Positions 43,992-54,607 are shown, counted from the first letter of the stretch. The stretch: DNA of 64,000 bases from Saccharicrinis sp965230625 (GCA_965230625.1 CBDDLL010000002.1:868001-932000); one strand, 5' to 3'. Numbers and translations: made by a program. Notes: generated by a model from the sequence alone, not told the origin.

Positions 43992-44675
43992 ATGAGAAAA
44001 ATAGGTGATTTACTTTTGGGAATAGCATTCATACTTTTGATGGGGTGCAACTCTAATGTTTCTGAAAAGAGAAACCAAAGAAAAAACAATAATCAAAAGC
44101 ATTCCAAATTAGAGCAAACAGTTAATACAGATACTATATCGTCGAAAAAAAATCAAATTAAAGAATTATTACCTAAAATAGATACGCGTATCCTGGATTT
44201 GCTTAAGAAAACTGAAACATTAGAGGTTCCTTTAACCTACTCTTATGAAGATCAGTTTGATATTGGCTCAATTGAGAATATAATGCCATTGTCAGATGAA
44301 ATACTTAACATATTAGGATTTGACAGAATTAAAAATTCGAAAGACGACAACTATAGCGGATTTGTTTGGAAATGTTCTCAAATTGAACTTTCAGAGAAGT
44401 TTATAACATTAGTTTTTACAATTTATGATGGAGCTATTGGACAAAATGTACTCATTAATTACACAAATAATTTTGAATTTATTGATCATGAATTTATTAC
44501 ATACGAGGACTACATAGAGGGATTTTCTTCAATGAGGTCACTAATTAAAAAAGGTGAAATAACTACATATTACTCAGACTATGAACAGCTAAATGATACT
44601 ACGAGTTTTAAAATAGATGAACATGGTCTTATTGATGTTATAAAAATAGAAATTAAGCCTTCTGCTAGTATTTAA
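43992..44675 (+). CDS. Lipoprotein of unknown function
   Basis: 227 residues with a lipoprotein signal (LLLGIAFILLMGC), then a Lys/Asn-rich linker and a soluble domain (LIDVIKIEIKP at the end). No family recognised. First gene of a cassette opening with GTTAGGC at 43950, 42 bp before the start codon. Confidence 0.7.
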   Translation: MRKIGDLLLGIAFILLMGCNSNVSEKRNQRKNNNQKHSKLEQTVNTDTISSKKNQIKELLPKIDTRILDLLKKTETLEVPLTYSYEDQFDIGSIENIMPLSDEILNILGFDRIKNSKDDNYSGFVWKCSQIELSEKFITLVFTIYDGAIGQNVLINYTNNFEFIDHEFITYEDYIEGFSSMRSLIKKGEITTYYSDYEQLNDTTSFKIDEHGLIDVIKIEIKPSASI

Positions 44676-44684
44676 AAAAACAAT

Positions 44685-45020
44685 GAAGTTTTACATGAGT
44701 CTCTTAAGGATTTTGAAACAGAAAAATTTAAGATAAGAATTAATAGACTAGAGAATGGGAATTATCGTTATGCTTCGTGGTCGAGAAATCAAAGAATGTC
44801 GGAAAAACCAGATTTAATTCTTACCAATGGTTAATTTTTTAGAGAGGGTACGGTGGTAATCATCCTTTTGAATTTAGAAATGGTGTCTATAATATAAGAA
44901 TGTTCAATACAATCATTAAGAAGGTATCAAAAACCACCGGCAGCTTTAGCAGTTTATAAAGATAATGAACGTATTTTATATCAATACGCTCACATTGTAA
45001 AACAATGCACAAAAACCTAA
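44685..45020 (+). pseudogene. Decayed C-terminal half of a lipoprotein-type gene
   Basis: Homology to a common Bacteroidota exported protein family is spread over three frames: KIRINRLENGNYRYASWSRN and SEKPDLILTNG, then a TAA where relatives have a Glu codon, then YGGNHPFEFRNGVYN in another frame, then PPAALAVYKDNERILYQYA in a third. One nonsense and two frameshift changes. The final TAA overlaps CCTAAC, the cassette's 3' core, so the pseudogene is the old cassette gene end. Confidence 0.75.
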
Positions 45021-45146
45021 CAGTGTGTATAATGCATAAGGATTTCAGTGATTTTCGAGCCTTATCTCCTGCATCGACTTTGGGTGGTAACTTGATAGGT
45101 TTAAAACATTCAATCCCTTACAATATAATACACTCAACGCTATGAA
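45016..45146 (+). repeat. attC-like palindrome after the 44-kb cassette
   Basis: AACAGTGTGTATAATGCATAAGG is paired with CCTTACAATATAATACACT (then CAACGC), with internal hairpins. CCTAAC at its left edge is the complement of GTTAGG opening the cassette at 43950. 131 bp. Confidence 0.65.
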
Positions 45147-45168
45147 GCTATTGAAATAAAATAAAAAA

Positions 45169-46842
45169 ATGATAAAAAAATCAATAAAAATAGTTGGACT
45201 GATTCTTATAATTCTTTCAATACAAGAATTAAGTGTTAATAGTCAAAACAGCTTAAATAATCTCACCAAGCAAAAAGCAACTGAAGATTTTCAATATTTT
45301 ATAAAATTATTGGAAGATACACATGTTGATCCTTATACACCAATAGGGGGAAAGCTGAATTTCGAAATAAGAGTTGCTCGGTATAAAAAGAAAATTGAAG
45401 ATTCTAGAGCTGAGGAGGTTAATTTATCCTTGCTGTTAAACGAATTTGTTGCCTACCTAAAAGACAATCATACGCGAATTAATACAAATAGTAATATTGA
45501 CTGGAGTAATAATAAACAATTACCCTTTTATTGTGATGTAGCAGCTGATGCTATTTACATCAGTGCCATTAAAAATAATTATGGTCATTTATATGGGGCA
45601 AAAATAATTTCCATTAACAATATAGGTATTGATAAACTTCTTGTAATGTCTTCACAACTTCAACCTGCTGAGAATATTTCGAACCTGAAAGCAAATTTAT
45701 GCAGGCAAATTGTAAACCTAAAAAATGCTCAAAGATTATTTTCTAAACTTGACAGCACCTTGTTGTTTAATTTAATAACCGAAGATTTAGACACCATACA
45801 ACAAGAATTTACATTCCTTACAAATCAAGAATTAAATGAAATAGAATGGAAACAAAAACCTTCAAATTTAGAAATTAAACGTTCAGGGATTTTCAATTAT
45901 CAATTTTTAGATGCTAAAAAAAGCATTATGTACTTCCGCTTACAACAAATGTTTGCACAGGAAGTTGTAGAAATGATAAACGCGAACAATGCTAACCATG
46001 GAAACTGGATTGAATCTATGTTAAGATATTATCCTGAATTAAAGTCAATGGAGAACAAGGAAAAAGCGATAAAATTAATTCCTTACTTTTCAGGGGCTTT
46101 CAGAAATATGCTAGAAGAAATGAAAGACCAAAAATCTGAATATTTAATACTAGATTTATCTCAAAACGTTGGTGGATATTCTTCACTTGCAACACCTGCA
46201 TTGTATATGATGTATGGCGACAGCTGCTTTTCAAAAACAATTGAATGGAAGAGTGTTCGAAGAATTTCGAAATTATATCTTGATAAATATCAAATAACTA
46301 TTGACCAATACAATAATAAGTTTGGCACCAAATTTTGTATTGGTGATTATGATGTTTCTGATTTTATGGGAATACAAACAGATAATGACTGTAAAAATCG
46401 TAGAAATGATTATTTCAAAAACATAGAAAAAAATAATTACGGCTGGGGAAAATACATCGAAGATTTGGAGGGAAAAGCAGTTTATTCTCCCAAAATAATT
46501 GTTCTAACTTCGGCAAAAACAAATAGTGCAGCCTTTCACTTTTTATATTGGTTGCATAAACTAGACAATATCATAGTTATTGGTACTGCACCCAAACAGG
46601 CAGGTAATACCCCAATGGAAGGAACACCTTTCCAACTAGCAAATTCAGGAATTACCGGTTCCATTTCAAATTCCTATCAAATCCTATTTCCAATGAAAGA
46701 TGAAAAAGCAGAAATATTTACACCTGATTTTCCTCTAAATTGGAAAGACTTACAAGAAAAAGAAATGTCATCAACATTAAAAATAGAAATAGCAATTGAA
46801 TTAATAAATAAAGGAATGATAAACTCGCCCCATAATAACTAG
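45169..46842 (+). CDS. Exported S41-type peptidase-like protein
   Basis: 557 residues with an N-terminal hydrophobic segment (IVGLILIILSIQELSVNSQ). A tail-specific protease (TSP) core lies in the C-terminal half: YLILDLSQNVGGYSSLAT (substrate-binding strand) and VLTSAKTNSAAFHFL, where the Ser is the probable nucleophile. An N-terminal region (~30-110) is like S41 'tricorn-core' helical domains. Such enzymes cleave periplasmic proteins. The PDZ domain is not obvious. It starts the next cassette, 22 bp after the attC-like site. Confidence 0.8.
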   Translation: MIKKSIKIVGLILIILSIQELSVNSQNSLNNLTKQKATEDFQYFIKLLEDTHVDPYTPIGGKLNFEIRVARYKKKIEDSRAEEVNLSLLLNEFVAYLKDNHTRINTNSNIDWSNNKQLPFYCDVAADAIYISAIKNNYGHLYGAKIISINNIGIDKLLVMSSQLQPAENISNLKANLCRQIVNLKNAQRLFSKLDSTLLFNLITEDLDTIQQEFTFLTNQELNEIEWKQKPSNLEIKRSGIFNYQFLDAKKSIMYFRLQQMFAQEVVEMINANNANHGNWIESMLRYYPELKSMENKEKAIKLIPYFSGAFRNMLEEMKDQKSEYLILDLSQNVGGYSSLATPALYMMYGDSCFSKTIEWKSVRRISKLYLDKYQITIDQYNNKFGTKFCIGDYDVSDFMGIQTDNDCKNRRNDYFKNIEKNNYGWGKYIEDLEGKAVYSPKIIVLTSAKTNSAAFHFLYWLHKLDNIIVIGTAPKQAGNTPMEGTPFQLANSGITGSISNSYQILFPMKDEKAEIFTPDFPLNWKDLQEKEMSSTLKIEIAIELINKGMINSPHNN

Positions 46843-47075
46843 GCGTTCTGCCTGTTTGTAAAACAAAAGCTAGACAATTAGTTATTATTAGCAGTAATTT
46901 TAGAAGAAAGATGACTAGATTTATTATTATAACGATATTGAGTAATTGAAATCCATCCATTTTGCTGTAAAAAATAAGAGTTGTTAAAATAGAATTTAGG
47001 TTGTTTGAACCTTAAAAGAACTACTACTAAAGGAGTAGATAGCCAGTACCAGTAGCTAACGGTTCGATGTGCTAC
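46843..47075 (+). other. Intergenic segment before repeat B copy 2
   Basis: No gene or clear palindrome. The AT-rich sequence contains ACTACTACTAAAGGAG and a GGTACTGGCT-type hairpin on the minus strand. Confidence 0.3.
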
Positions 47076-47215
47076 CTCCGTCATTAGTAACTTGCACCCT
47101 ATTGGTAATTTATTGTATGTCCTTTTCTGAGGTTTGTTTACTGAAGATAATTTGTACTTTCAATTTTTTTCAACAACTTCGGTTGTTCGTGCACTGCAAC
47201 ACATGCTAGTTACAC
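47076..47215 (+). repeat. Dispersed repeat family B, copy 2
   Basis: TAGTAACTTGCACCCTATTG, GAAGATAATTTGTACTTTC, AACAACTTCGG and an ACATGCTAGTTACACA tail align with the copies at 26165 and 54471. It lies 175 bp upstream of a serine hydrolase gene. Confidence 0.65.
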
Positions 47216-47390
47216 ATAATTTATATACAAAGTTGACGTAAAAACAATAAACACAAGGGATATAGCCACTTATAAATTATAATAGTTTAATAAGTTTAAA
47301 GTCCGAAAACGTCTACTTTGTAAATCTCAGCATTAACTGTGGTTAGATTAAACCATGCAGAATAAGGACAGTCAAGAAAAGAAAAACATT

Positions 47391-48458
47391 ATGACATATC
47401 GATTATTTTTAATATTCATTTTTTTTACAATCATAAGTTGCCAATCTGATGATTCACTCTCTCCAAATACACCAGACGAATCTTTATATTTTCCGCCTAC
47501 TAACACAAATGAATGGGAAACTATTTCGCCAAATGATTTAAGTTGGAACTCTAATAAACTGGAAGAACTAAAAAATTTTCTTATAAATGAAAACACTAAG
47601 TCTTTTATGATATTAGTTAATGGAAGAGTTGCGGTAGAAGAATATTATAATGGACATACAGCTAGTGAAACTTGGCAATGGAATAGTGCTGGTAAAACTT
47701 TGGTTACTGCGATTACAGGAATTGCCCAACAAAATGGTTTAATCGACATTGATAATAAAGTATCAGACTATATTGGTACGGGGTGGACAAACACCACTGC
47801 CGAACAAGAAGATTTAATTACGATAAAGAGTCTTCTATCTATGACGTCCGGTCTGGATGACGAACCGCAACTAGTAATCAAATCCAATTTGACCTATCTC
47901 GCTGACGCAGGAACTCGGTGGGCATATGGTAATGTATTTCAGAGATTGATGAATGTCGTTGAAGATGCAAGCGGAACTGAATTTGAAAACTACTTCAATA
48001 ATGAATTACGTAATAAAATAGGTATGACAGGATTCTGGAATAACGGATTAATCTATCGTATCTATAATAGTAATACAAGAAGTATGGCAAGATTTGGATT
48101 ATTGGCTTCTCAAAATGGCAATTGGAATGGAGAGCAAATCATTAATGAGGATTTCTTTATTGAAAGCAAAACAACTTCTCAAAGTATCAATCCATCCTAC
48201 GGATATTTGTGGTGGTTAAATGGAAAAGGTAAGTACATGCTACCATCCACTCAAACACAATTTACTGGTGAGCTAGTTCCTAATGCACCCGCAGATATGG
48301 TTGCTGCAATGGGCAAAGACGAGCAACGCATCTATATCGTACCTAGTAAAAATTTAGTAATTATTAGAATGGGAGAAGCTGCGGAATCTGGAGATAATTT
48401 TGCTTTGTCTTCTTTCGATAATGTTTTTTGGGAGAAATTTAATGACGTAATTAAATAA
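47391..48458 (+). CDS. Beta-lactamase-family (class C-like) serine hydrolase lipoprotein
   Basis: 355 residues from MTYRLFLIFIFF; the earlier ATG at 47355 adds a charged stretch before the signal. Lipoprotein signal (FFTIISC). SxxK motif in WNSAGKTLVTAI (Ser near residue 107), YxN in WAYGNVFQR. The third motif region (AAMGKDEQ) departs from the usual HxG/KTG. Such proteins are often esterases or D,D-peptidases rather than beta-lactamases. It follows repeat B and is not adjacent to a regulator. Confidence 0.85.
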   Translation: MTYRLFLIFIFFTIISCQSDDSLSPNTPDESLYFPPTNTNEWETISPNDLSWNSNKLEELKNFLINENTKSFMILVNGRVAVEEYYNGHTASETWQWNSAGKTLVTAITGIAQQNGLIDIDNKVSDYIGTGWTNTTAEQEDLITIKSLLSMTSGLDDEPQLVIKSNLTYLADAGTRWAYGNVFQRLMNVVEDASGTEFENYFNNELRNKIGMTGFWNNGLIYRIYNSNTRSMARFGLLASQNGNWNGEQIINEDFFIESKTTSQSINPSYGYLWWLNGKGKYMLPSTQTQFTGELVPNAPADMVAAMGKDEQRIYIVPSKNLVIIRMGEAAESGDNFALSSFDNVFWEKFNDVIK

Positions 48459-48917
48459 AATGCTGCTTATCATGAAAGTGGAATCCGTGTTGTTACTGCT
48501 AAAACATTTATTGTTATTTGGAAATTAAAGCCGCAGATGATTTGATTTCGACCGCCGTTTTACGAATTAGGTAGAATCCATCGAGACGATCTTTTAGTGA
48601 CTTATTGAAAAACAGATTTCCAGCGGGCCATTAAAGTAAAATTTACCAAAGGATTATATCGTACTTATCTTTGAAAAATTGTCCGCAGCGTTTCTTAATT
48701 ATGCTTTATCACCCTTTATTCGAATTATTAATGTAATGTATTAGCCAAGGTTATTAAATTAATTGCTAATGACAAAAGGGAGCCTTGATATTTTAACGCT
48801 AATATGGTAGTATAAATGGTGTAATATGGGATACGAACTAGTACTAAAAATGGTAACTTAAAATAACCTAGGTCTTGAAATAGAGGAGTTAATTTCATAA
48901 ATTAAAGTAAAAAAATT
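48459..48917 (+). other. Intergenic region with possible gene relic
   Basis: 459 bp with no intact gene. The less AT-rich stretch 48520-48640 (TTTCGACCGCCGTTTTACG, AATCCATCGAGACGATC) differs from its surroundings and may be a decayed insertion, but I cannot identify it. The last ~100 bp should hold the promoter of the large kinase gene. Confidence 0.35.
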
Positions 48918-51900
48918 ATGGATTTACCTCCCATTGAAACAATAATTGAACGTTCCTATGTAATTAGTGGGGGAGTAAAATCTATTGTATATAAAACCCT
49001 AGACAAATATGGCGATAGTCGACTAATTATAAAGCATATACCTTATGGTAATATAACTAATATTAGTGATATTAAGAGAGAATATAATCTTTCTAGAGTA
49101 TTCTCTTCAAAATACGTTGTTTATGGAATTGCCTACATCGAAAATAGTGATGGAATTTATTTGATTTTTCGAGACGAAGACCTTATCGAATTATCCAAAC
49201 GTATCCCATTGGGCGGTATGGCAGTAGGAACCTTTTTAAAAATTGCCTTACAACTGACTCGCTGTTTAGCAGAAATACATAAAAATAAAATTGTCCATTT
49301 AGATATTAATCCTTCGAATATCGTTGTTTCTGATGATTTATCTGAGGTTAAAATTATTGATTTTTCATTAGCAGATTTTATCCATAAAATAAATAATAAT
49401 TCTACTTATAACGAAATAAAAGGAACACTGGCATATATATCTCCATCTCAAATTGGTAGAACTAATAATGTGATTGATTTTCAATCTGATTTATATTCGT
49501 TGGGGATAACTTTTTACCATTTATTATCCGGAGAACTACCCTATAAGGGTTCAGATGCACATCAAATTATTCATGAACATTTAACAACTCAAGCAAAATC
49601 TCTTTATGAATTAGTACCGACAATTCCTAAGCAGATAGATACAATTGTAAAGTGCCTCATGAATAAAGATAAGCTTAACAGATATTTAGCCGCAGATGAT
49701 CTTTTAACTGATTTGGAGAGATGCGCAGAACAGTGGAATGCTAAACAGGAGATATTAACCTTTGATCTTAATCTAAAGAAAACACTTGATCGTATTTATT
49801 TCCCGGTAGGAATTGTTGGGAGGACAAATGAGCTGAATATAATTAATCGGCTATATTCAAATACGCTTAGGGGAGAGTCTTCAGTATTATCAATTAGTGG
49901 AGAATCAGGCATTGGAAAAACTAAACTGGTTAATCAGTTAAGTATAACGATTGCAAGTACTGGTAGTGGTTTTTTTGTACAAGGAAAATTTGATCAACTT
50001 AACAAAAACATATCCTTTTTCGGCATTATTCAGGTTATGGATCAATTAATATGGCAAATATTAAAACAAGACACAGCCATTATTGATCAAAAAAAGGAAT
50101 GCATAAAAAAGGAATTGGGGATAAATGCGGGTGTATTAGCACAACTTTTACCATCGCTTGAACAGCTGATAGGAAAAACATCTAATTTTCCTGTGCTAAA
50201 AGGAATTGAAAACCAGGACAGAATAAATAAACAAATAACTAGTTTTTTTTCGTGTATTTCTTCTAAAGAACTACCAGTAGTAATTGTATTAGATGATATG
50301 CAATGGTGCGATGTTGAAAGTGCATATGTTCTCTTAAATTTGGTAAAAGAAAGGATACCATATTTTTTTGCAATAGTCACCTTTCGAGGAAATGAAATCA
50401 AATCAAATCATATTCTTTTATCAATTCTTAAAGATATAGAGAGAAATCATTTTTTAGATGAAAAAATTGAATTGGAACCTCTAGATAAAAATGAAGTATG
50501 CGGATGGATAAATAATATTTTGGGTAGGAGTGACAGCTATGAGGATAATATACTGAAAGAAATATACGGCAAAACAAATGGTAATCCATTTTATATTAAG
50601 ACGATGTTACATGCCCTTTCACAAAAAGGCATACTTTTTAAGTCAAAAGGTGAATCATGGAAAATACATTCAGAAAAGTTAATTCAAATACCTGCATTTG
50701 ATTCTGTAGCAGATTTGTTAATCGAACAGTTTAATAATCTTCCTGATAAGACATCTTACCTACTTAAAATTGGGTCTATGTTAGGCAGTTACTTTAGTAT
50801 GGATATTATTTCAGGGTTATTAAAAATTGATAAATCAGACATTGTTAATCATCTAAAAGCAGCTGAGAATTCTTATATGGTATACAGAAATGGAGATAAT
50901 TTGTTTTTTGCCCATGATAAGATACAGAAACTCGCTTACGACTCTATTGAAGAAAATAATAGAGGTATACTTCATCGCCGGATTGGGAAATTGATAGAAA
51001 AAACATTTCGCACTACGGAGAAACTTGTTCATTTGGAACAAGTTGTTTATCACCTCAATAATTCTAATAATTCAGACTTCTCATATATTGAAAGAATAAA
51101 TTTAGCCAATTACAATTATCAAATAGGACTAAAATATTATCAAAATGGTGGATATTCAAAAGCGGAAGAGTTATTCTTAAAAGGAACAACATTGTTGGGT
51201 GAACAACCTTTTAAAGACCAGTATGAACTATCTTTTAATCTGTATCTAAAAGCAGGAGAAACGCTCTTGTTAAATAAGAAAATAGACTTAGGGAATACAT
51301 ATTTTGAGAAACTATTAAATAATTATAAATCACCAAATGAAATAGTGCAAATATATGAAATACAGATAGAACATTTTGCAACTGCAGGTAAATCAAAGAA
51401 ATCTTTAGAATTAGCCTACAAGGCTTTGGAAATGTTTGATGAGAAGCCAAAAGAAAGTTTACTGCATCTTTTATTAATGATTGAGTTGATTAAAACTTGG
51501 TGGAGGCTGAGATGGATAGAATTGGATAAGCTTACAGAATACAAAAACGCTAAAAAAGAGGTAGATAAGGCCAAGATGAAAATCATGATGAGTATTAATA
51601 TTCCCTCGTACTTTATTAAACCATATTTATCAATTTATTTAAACCAAAGAATGTTTAATTTGACTTTAAAAAAGGGAATATTTGAAGAATCCTTTTATGG
51701 TATTATTGGATACTCGATTAGTTTGTGTGGTATTTGGAATAAAACAGACAAAGGTTATAAATTGGGAAAAATAGGATTTGATCTATTAAAGTCCAGATTC
51801 CCGGATAGTATATATCAATCGAAGTCAGAACTTCTTTATGGACTATTTATTGCTCACTGGAGGGAACCTTTTTCTTCAACTATTAAACATTACAGAAACA

Positions 51901-54434
51901 CATATAAAATTTTATCAAAAACAAACGACACTGTACAAAGTTCTTTTGCCATTTCTGGTATTGCTTTTATCAGATTTTATAATGGAGACAGCCTAAAAGA
52001 TATTTTACAGGAACAAGAAGGTGATTTAAAAATAGTGAAAGAATTAGGTAAAGACTATTCGGTTTATCTGGGAGCCTATTGGTATTTTATTTTATGTAAG
52101 TTAGCTAATATTTCTCCTAATACTATTATATACGATGGTGTTGAATTAACCGAAGAATTATTGTTTAAGCGTTGGGAAGTAGATAAAGGTGTTTCGTTGG
52201 GTATTTACTATTTAGGTAAATTGGTAGAATATTCCATTAATCATAAATTGGATCAGGCAACTGATATAATTGAAAATTCATTGAAATATATTTTAAACAT
52301 TCGTAGCTCATCTGCTGTTCCTATTTCTTATTTCTATTCTGCTTATACTTATATTAATCTTTATAAGACAAAAAAAACAAGCTTTGTTTATATAATAAAA
52401 GCAAAAAAATATTTAAACCGTTTGGTTAAATTAGGTAAAAATTCTTCTAATTATAAGCCTTATATCATGGTTGCTAAAGCAGATATGCAATCAGTTAAAG
52501 GGTTTTCAAAAAGAACTCTGAAACTATACGAAGAAACTATAAAGTATGCAAGGTATAAACAAAATCATTTAGTACTTAGTTTAGCATATGAAGGTTATTG
52601 TGACTATTTATTAAAACATGAACTAGATATAATTGAGGATCAAAATATTCACAATCTATTTTCGGCTTTTGATACTTGGGGTGCCATAAGTCAGAAGGAA
52701 AGGATTTATAATAAATTTAAAAAGTTTATAAAAGATACATCTATACTTGAAAGAATCACGAATACTTCAATATATTCTAGTACATCCAATACTCGGTTAC
52801 AACAGAGTCTAGATAGTGAGACATTATCTAAAGTTATTGGTATTTTGTCTTCTCAAAACAGTAAAGATGATTTTGTTAGATTACTTTTGGATATTCTTGA
52901 AACAACAGCCAATGCAACAAATATCGCATTTATTGAAAAAATTAATGATAGACTCTTGGTAACTGCATCGAAGAATTATACTCACTTAGATATTAATCAA
53001 CCAATAGATAAAATTGAAGTATTACCAGTTTCATTGATTAGTGAATCATGGAGAACAAAAAGTATAAAGCAATTAAATGATAAAGAAACAGAGAATCCAT
53101 TTTATAATTCCTTACCTGATGTATATAAATCGTCAGATGTATTTTCAATACTTTGTTTGCCAATAAGTAGAGATGATAAAACACATGCACTTGTATTTAT
53201 AGAAAACAAACTAATTGGTCAATCTTTTCCAGCACATCGTTTAAAGTTTCTTGGGCAAATCGCCAGTCAGGCAGCAATTGCAGTAGAAAACATTAAGTCG
53301 AAAGCAGACTTAAAGGCAGAAAGGGACTTTTTACAATTTTTTATTGATAACAATCCCAACGGCATTGTTGGTCTTGATGTAAATGGCGTTATTACTTTAG
53401 TTAATCCCGCAGAAGAACTGCTTATGGGTTACAAAAAAGAAGATATGGTAGGTAAGAATTGGCTGGAAGTTTTTAAACCGGTGGCATCAGAGAAGCACGA
53501 AAACATTAGACTATTGCATCTAGCAGAAGATAAGACAGTTCGAAATCATGAGATTACTGTTACAAGAAAGGATGGTGAAGAACGAGATATGTTAGTAAGC
53601 AGTTTTCATGTATATGATAGCAGTGGAGCAATCAGCCAAGCTATAATTATTGGGTCTGATATCACAGAAATTAAAAAGGCTGAAGCGGAATTGATTAAAG
53701 CCAAAGAAAAAGCAGAAGAAAGTGACAGATTGAAAACGGCTTTTGTTCAAAACATATCCCATGAAATTAGAACACCCATGAATGGAATTCTTGGTTTTAC
53801 TGAATTATTAAAAGATGAAAGTTTACCACATGATCTACGAATGTCCTATGTTAATATTATAGAGAAAAGTAGTGATAGGATGTTGAGCATTATTAGTGAT
53901 TTGGTAGACATATCTAAAATTGAAGCCGGTCAGGTAAATTTTACAATAGAACCCACCAATATTATACAATTAATAGATGAGTTAATTTTATTATTTAAAA
54001 CCGACTTAAAGAATAATTGCTTAACCATAAAAGTTGATTGTAGTCAGATACAAGACAATCCAATCATACACACCGATAAAACCAGACTGGCACAGATACT
54101 TTCAAATATTATTAAAAATGCTATTAAATTTTCAGAAAATTCGATTATTAAAATAACCGTTGTGTCGGAAAGTGATAGCTGTGTTTTTAGCATTGAAGAT
54201 CAAGGCATTGGAATTCCTAATGATTCTAAAGAGGTGGTGTTTGAAAGGTTCCGTCAAGTTAAAAGAGAAGGAAAAGTGAGTGAAGGATCCGGGTTAGGAT
54301 TAGCGATATCCAAGGCCTTTGTAGAAATGTTGGGAGGTATAATTTGGTTCGAATCAGAGGAAAATGTTGGGACAACTTTTTATTTTAAATTACCTCTGGG
54401 TACCGAAAAAAGCTCGAAAATTAATAATCACTGA
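48918..54434 (+). CDS. Multidomain Ser/Thr kinase - AAA ATPase - GAF - PAS - histidine kinase
   Basis: 1838 residues. Domains in order: protein kinase (~1-275; RLIIKHIPY Lys, HLDINPSN catalytic loop with H127, IIDFSLA instead of DFG); AAA/STAND-type ATPase (~300-560; Walker A SGESGIGKTKL, Walker B VIVLDDMQW); long helical TPR-like repeat region (~690-1270); GAF (~1310-1460); PAS (~1470-1590; NNPNGIVGLDVNG, ENHEITVTRKDG-like end); histidine kinase (~1600-1835; H-box QNISHEIRTPMNG, N-box IIKNAIKFS, G-boxes DQGIGIP and GSGLGLAI). This is a known bacterial class of fused signalling proteins; ligand and partner regulator are unknown. No receiver domain or response regulator is adjacent. The kinase lacks the DFG glycine and the catalytic-loop Lys, so phosphotransfer may be weak. 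Confidence 0.93.
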   Translation: MDLPPIETIIERSYVISGGVKSIVYKTLDKYGDSRLIIKHIPYGNITNISDIKREYNLSRVFSSKYVVYGIAYIENSDGIYLIFRDEDLIELSKRIPLGGMAVGTFLKIALQLTRCLAEIHKNKIVHLDINPSNIVVSDDLSEVKIIDFSLADFIHKINNNSTYNEIKGTLAYISPSQIGRTNNVIDFQSDLYSLGITFYHLLSGELPYKGSDAHQIIHEHLTTQAKSLYELVPTIPKQIDTIVKCLMNKDKLNRYLAADDLLTDLERCAEQWNAKQEILTFDLNLKKTLDRIYFPVGIVGRTNELNIINRLYSNTLRGESSVLSISGESGIGKTKLVNQLSITIASTGSGFFVQGKFDQLNKNISFFGIIQVMDQLIWQILKQDTAIIDQKKECIKKELGINAGVLAQLLPSLEQLIGKTSNFPVLKGIENQDRINKQITSFFSCISSKELPVVIVLDDMQWCDVESAYVLLNLVKERIPYFFAIVTFRGNEIKSNHILLSILKDIERNHFLDEKIELEPLDKNEVCGWINNILGRSDSYEDNILKEIYGKTNGNPFYIKTMLHALSQKGILFKSKGESWKIHSEKLIQIPAFDSVADLLIEQFNNLPDKTSYLLKIGSMLGSYFSMDIISGLLKIDKSDIVNHLKAAENSYMVYRNGDNLFFAHDKIQKLAYDSIEENNRGILHRRIGKLIEKTFRTTEKLVHLEQVVYHLNNSNNSDFSYIERINLANYNYQIGLKYYQNGGYSKAEELFLKGTTLLGEQPFKDQYELSFNLYLKAGETLLLNKKIDLGNTYFEKLLNNYKSPNEIVQIYEIQIEHFATAGKSKKSLELAYKALEMFDEKPKESLLHLLLMIELIKTWWRLRWIELDKLTEYKNAKKEVDKAKMKIMMSINIPSYFIKPYLSIYLNQRMFNLTLKKGIFEESFYGIIGYSISLCGIWNKTDKGYKLGKIGFDLLKSRFPDSIYQSKSELLYGLFIAHWREPFSSTIKHYRNTYKILSKTNDTVQSSFAISGIAFIRFYNGDSLKDILQEQEGDLKIVKELGKDYSVYLGAYWYFILCKLANISPNTIIYDGVELTEELLFKRWEVDKGVSLGIYYLGKLVEYSINHKLDQATDIIENSLKYILNIRSSSAVPISYFYSAYTYINLYKTKKTSFVYIIKAKKYLNRLVKLGKNSSNYKPYIMVAKADMQSVKGFSKRTLKLYEETIKYARYKQNHLVLSLAYEGYCDYLLKHELDIIEDQNIHNLFSAFDTWGAISQKERIYNKFKKFIKDTSILERITNTSIYSSTSNTRLQQSLDSETLSKVIGILSSQNSKDDFVRLLLDILETTANATNIAFIEKINDRLLVTASKNYTHLDINQPIDKIEVLPVSLISESWRTKSIKQLNDKETENPFYNSLPDVYKSSDVFSILCLPISRDDKTHALVFIENKLIGQSFPAHRLKFLGQIASQAAIAVENIKSKADLKAERDFLQFFIDNNPNGIVGLDVNGVITLVNPAEELLMGYKKEDMVGKNWLEVFKPVASEKHENIRLLHLAEDKTVRNHEITVTRKDGEERDMLVSSFHVYDSSGAISQAIIIGSDITEIKKAEAELIKAKEKAEESDRLKTAFVQNISHEIRTPMNGILGFTELLKDESLPHDLRMSYVNIIEKSSDRMLSIISDLVDISKIEAGQVNFTIEPTNIIQLIDELILLFKTDLKNNCLTIKVDCSQIQDNPIIHTDKTRLAQILSNIIKNAIKFSENSIIKITVVSESDSCVFSIEDQGIGIPNDSKEVVFERFRQVKREGKVSEGSGLGLAISKAFVEMLGGIIWFESEENVGTTFYFKLPLGTEKSSKINNH

Positions 54435-54470
54435 CTATTCTGGAAATTAGTACTTATACCAATTATACTT

Positions 54471-54607
54471 CTCCGCTCACTAGGGACTTGAATCCTATGG
54501 ATAAATTTATGTACTCCTAACCAGAGGTTTATTTAAGATAATTTGTATTTTCACACTTTTCCTACAACTTCGGATGTTGGTGTACTTTAGCACAAGCAGA
54601 GCACACA
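54471..54607 (+). repeat. Dispersed repeat family B, copy 3
   Basis: CTCACTAGGGACTTGAATCC, GAGGTTTATTTAAGATAATT, ACAACTTCGGATGTTGG and a GCACAAGCAGAGCACACA tail match the other two copies. It lies 69 bp before the next gene. Confidence 0.65.
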
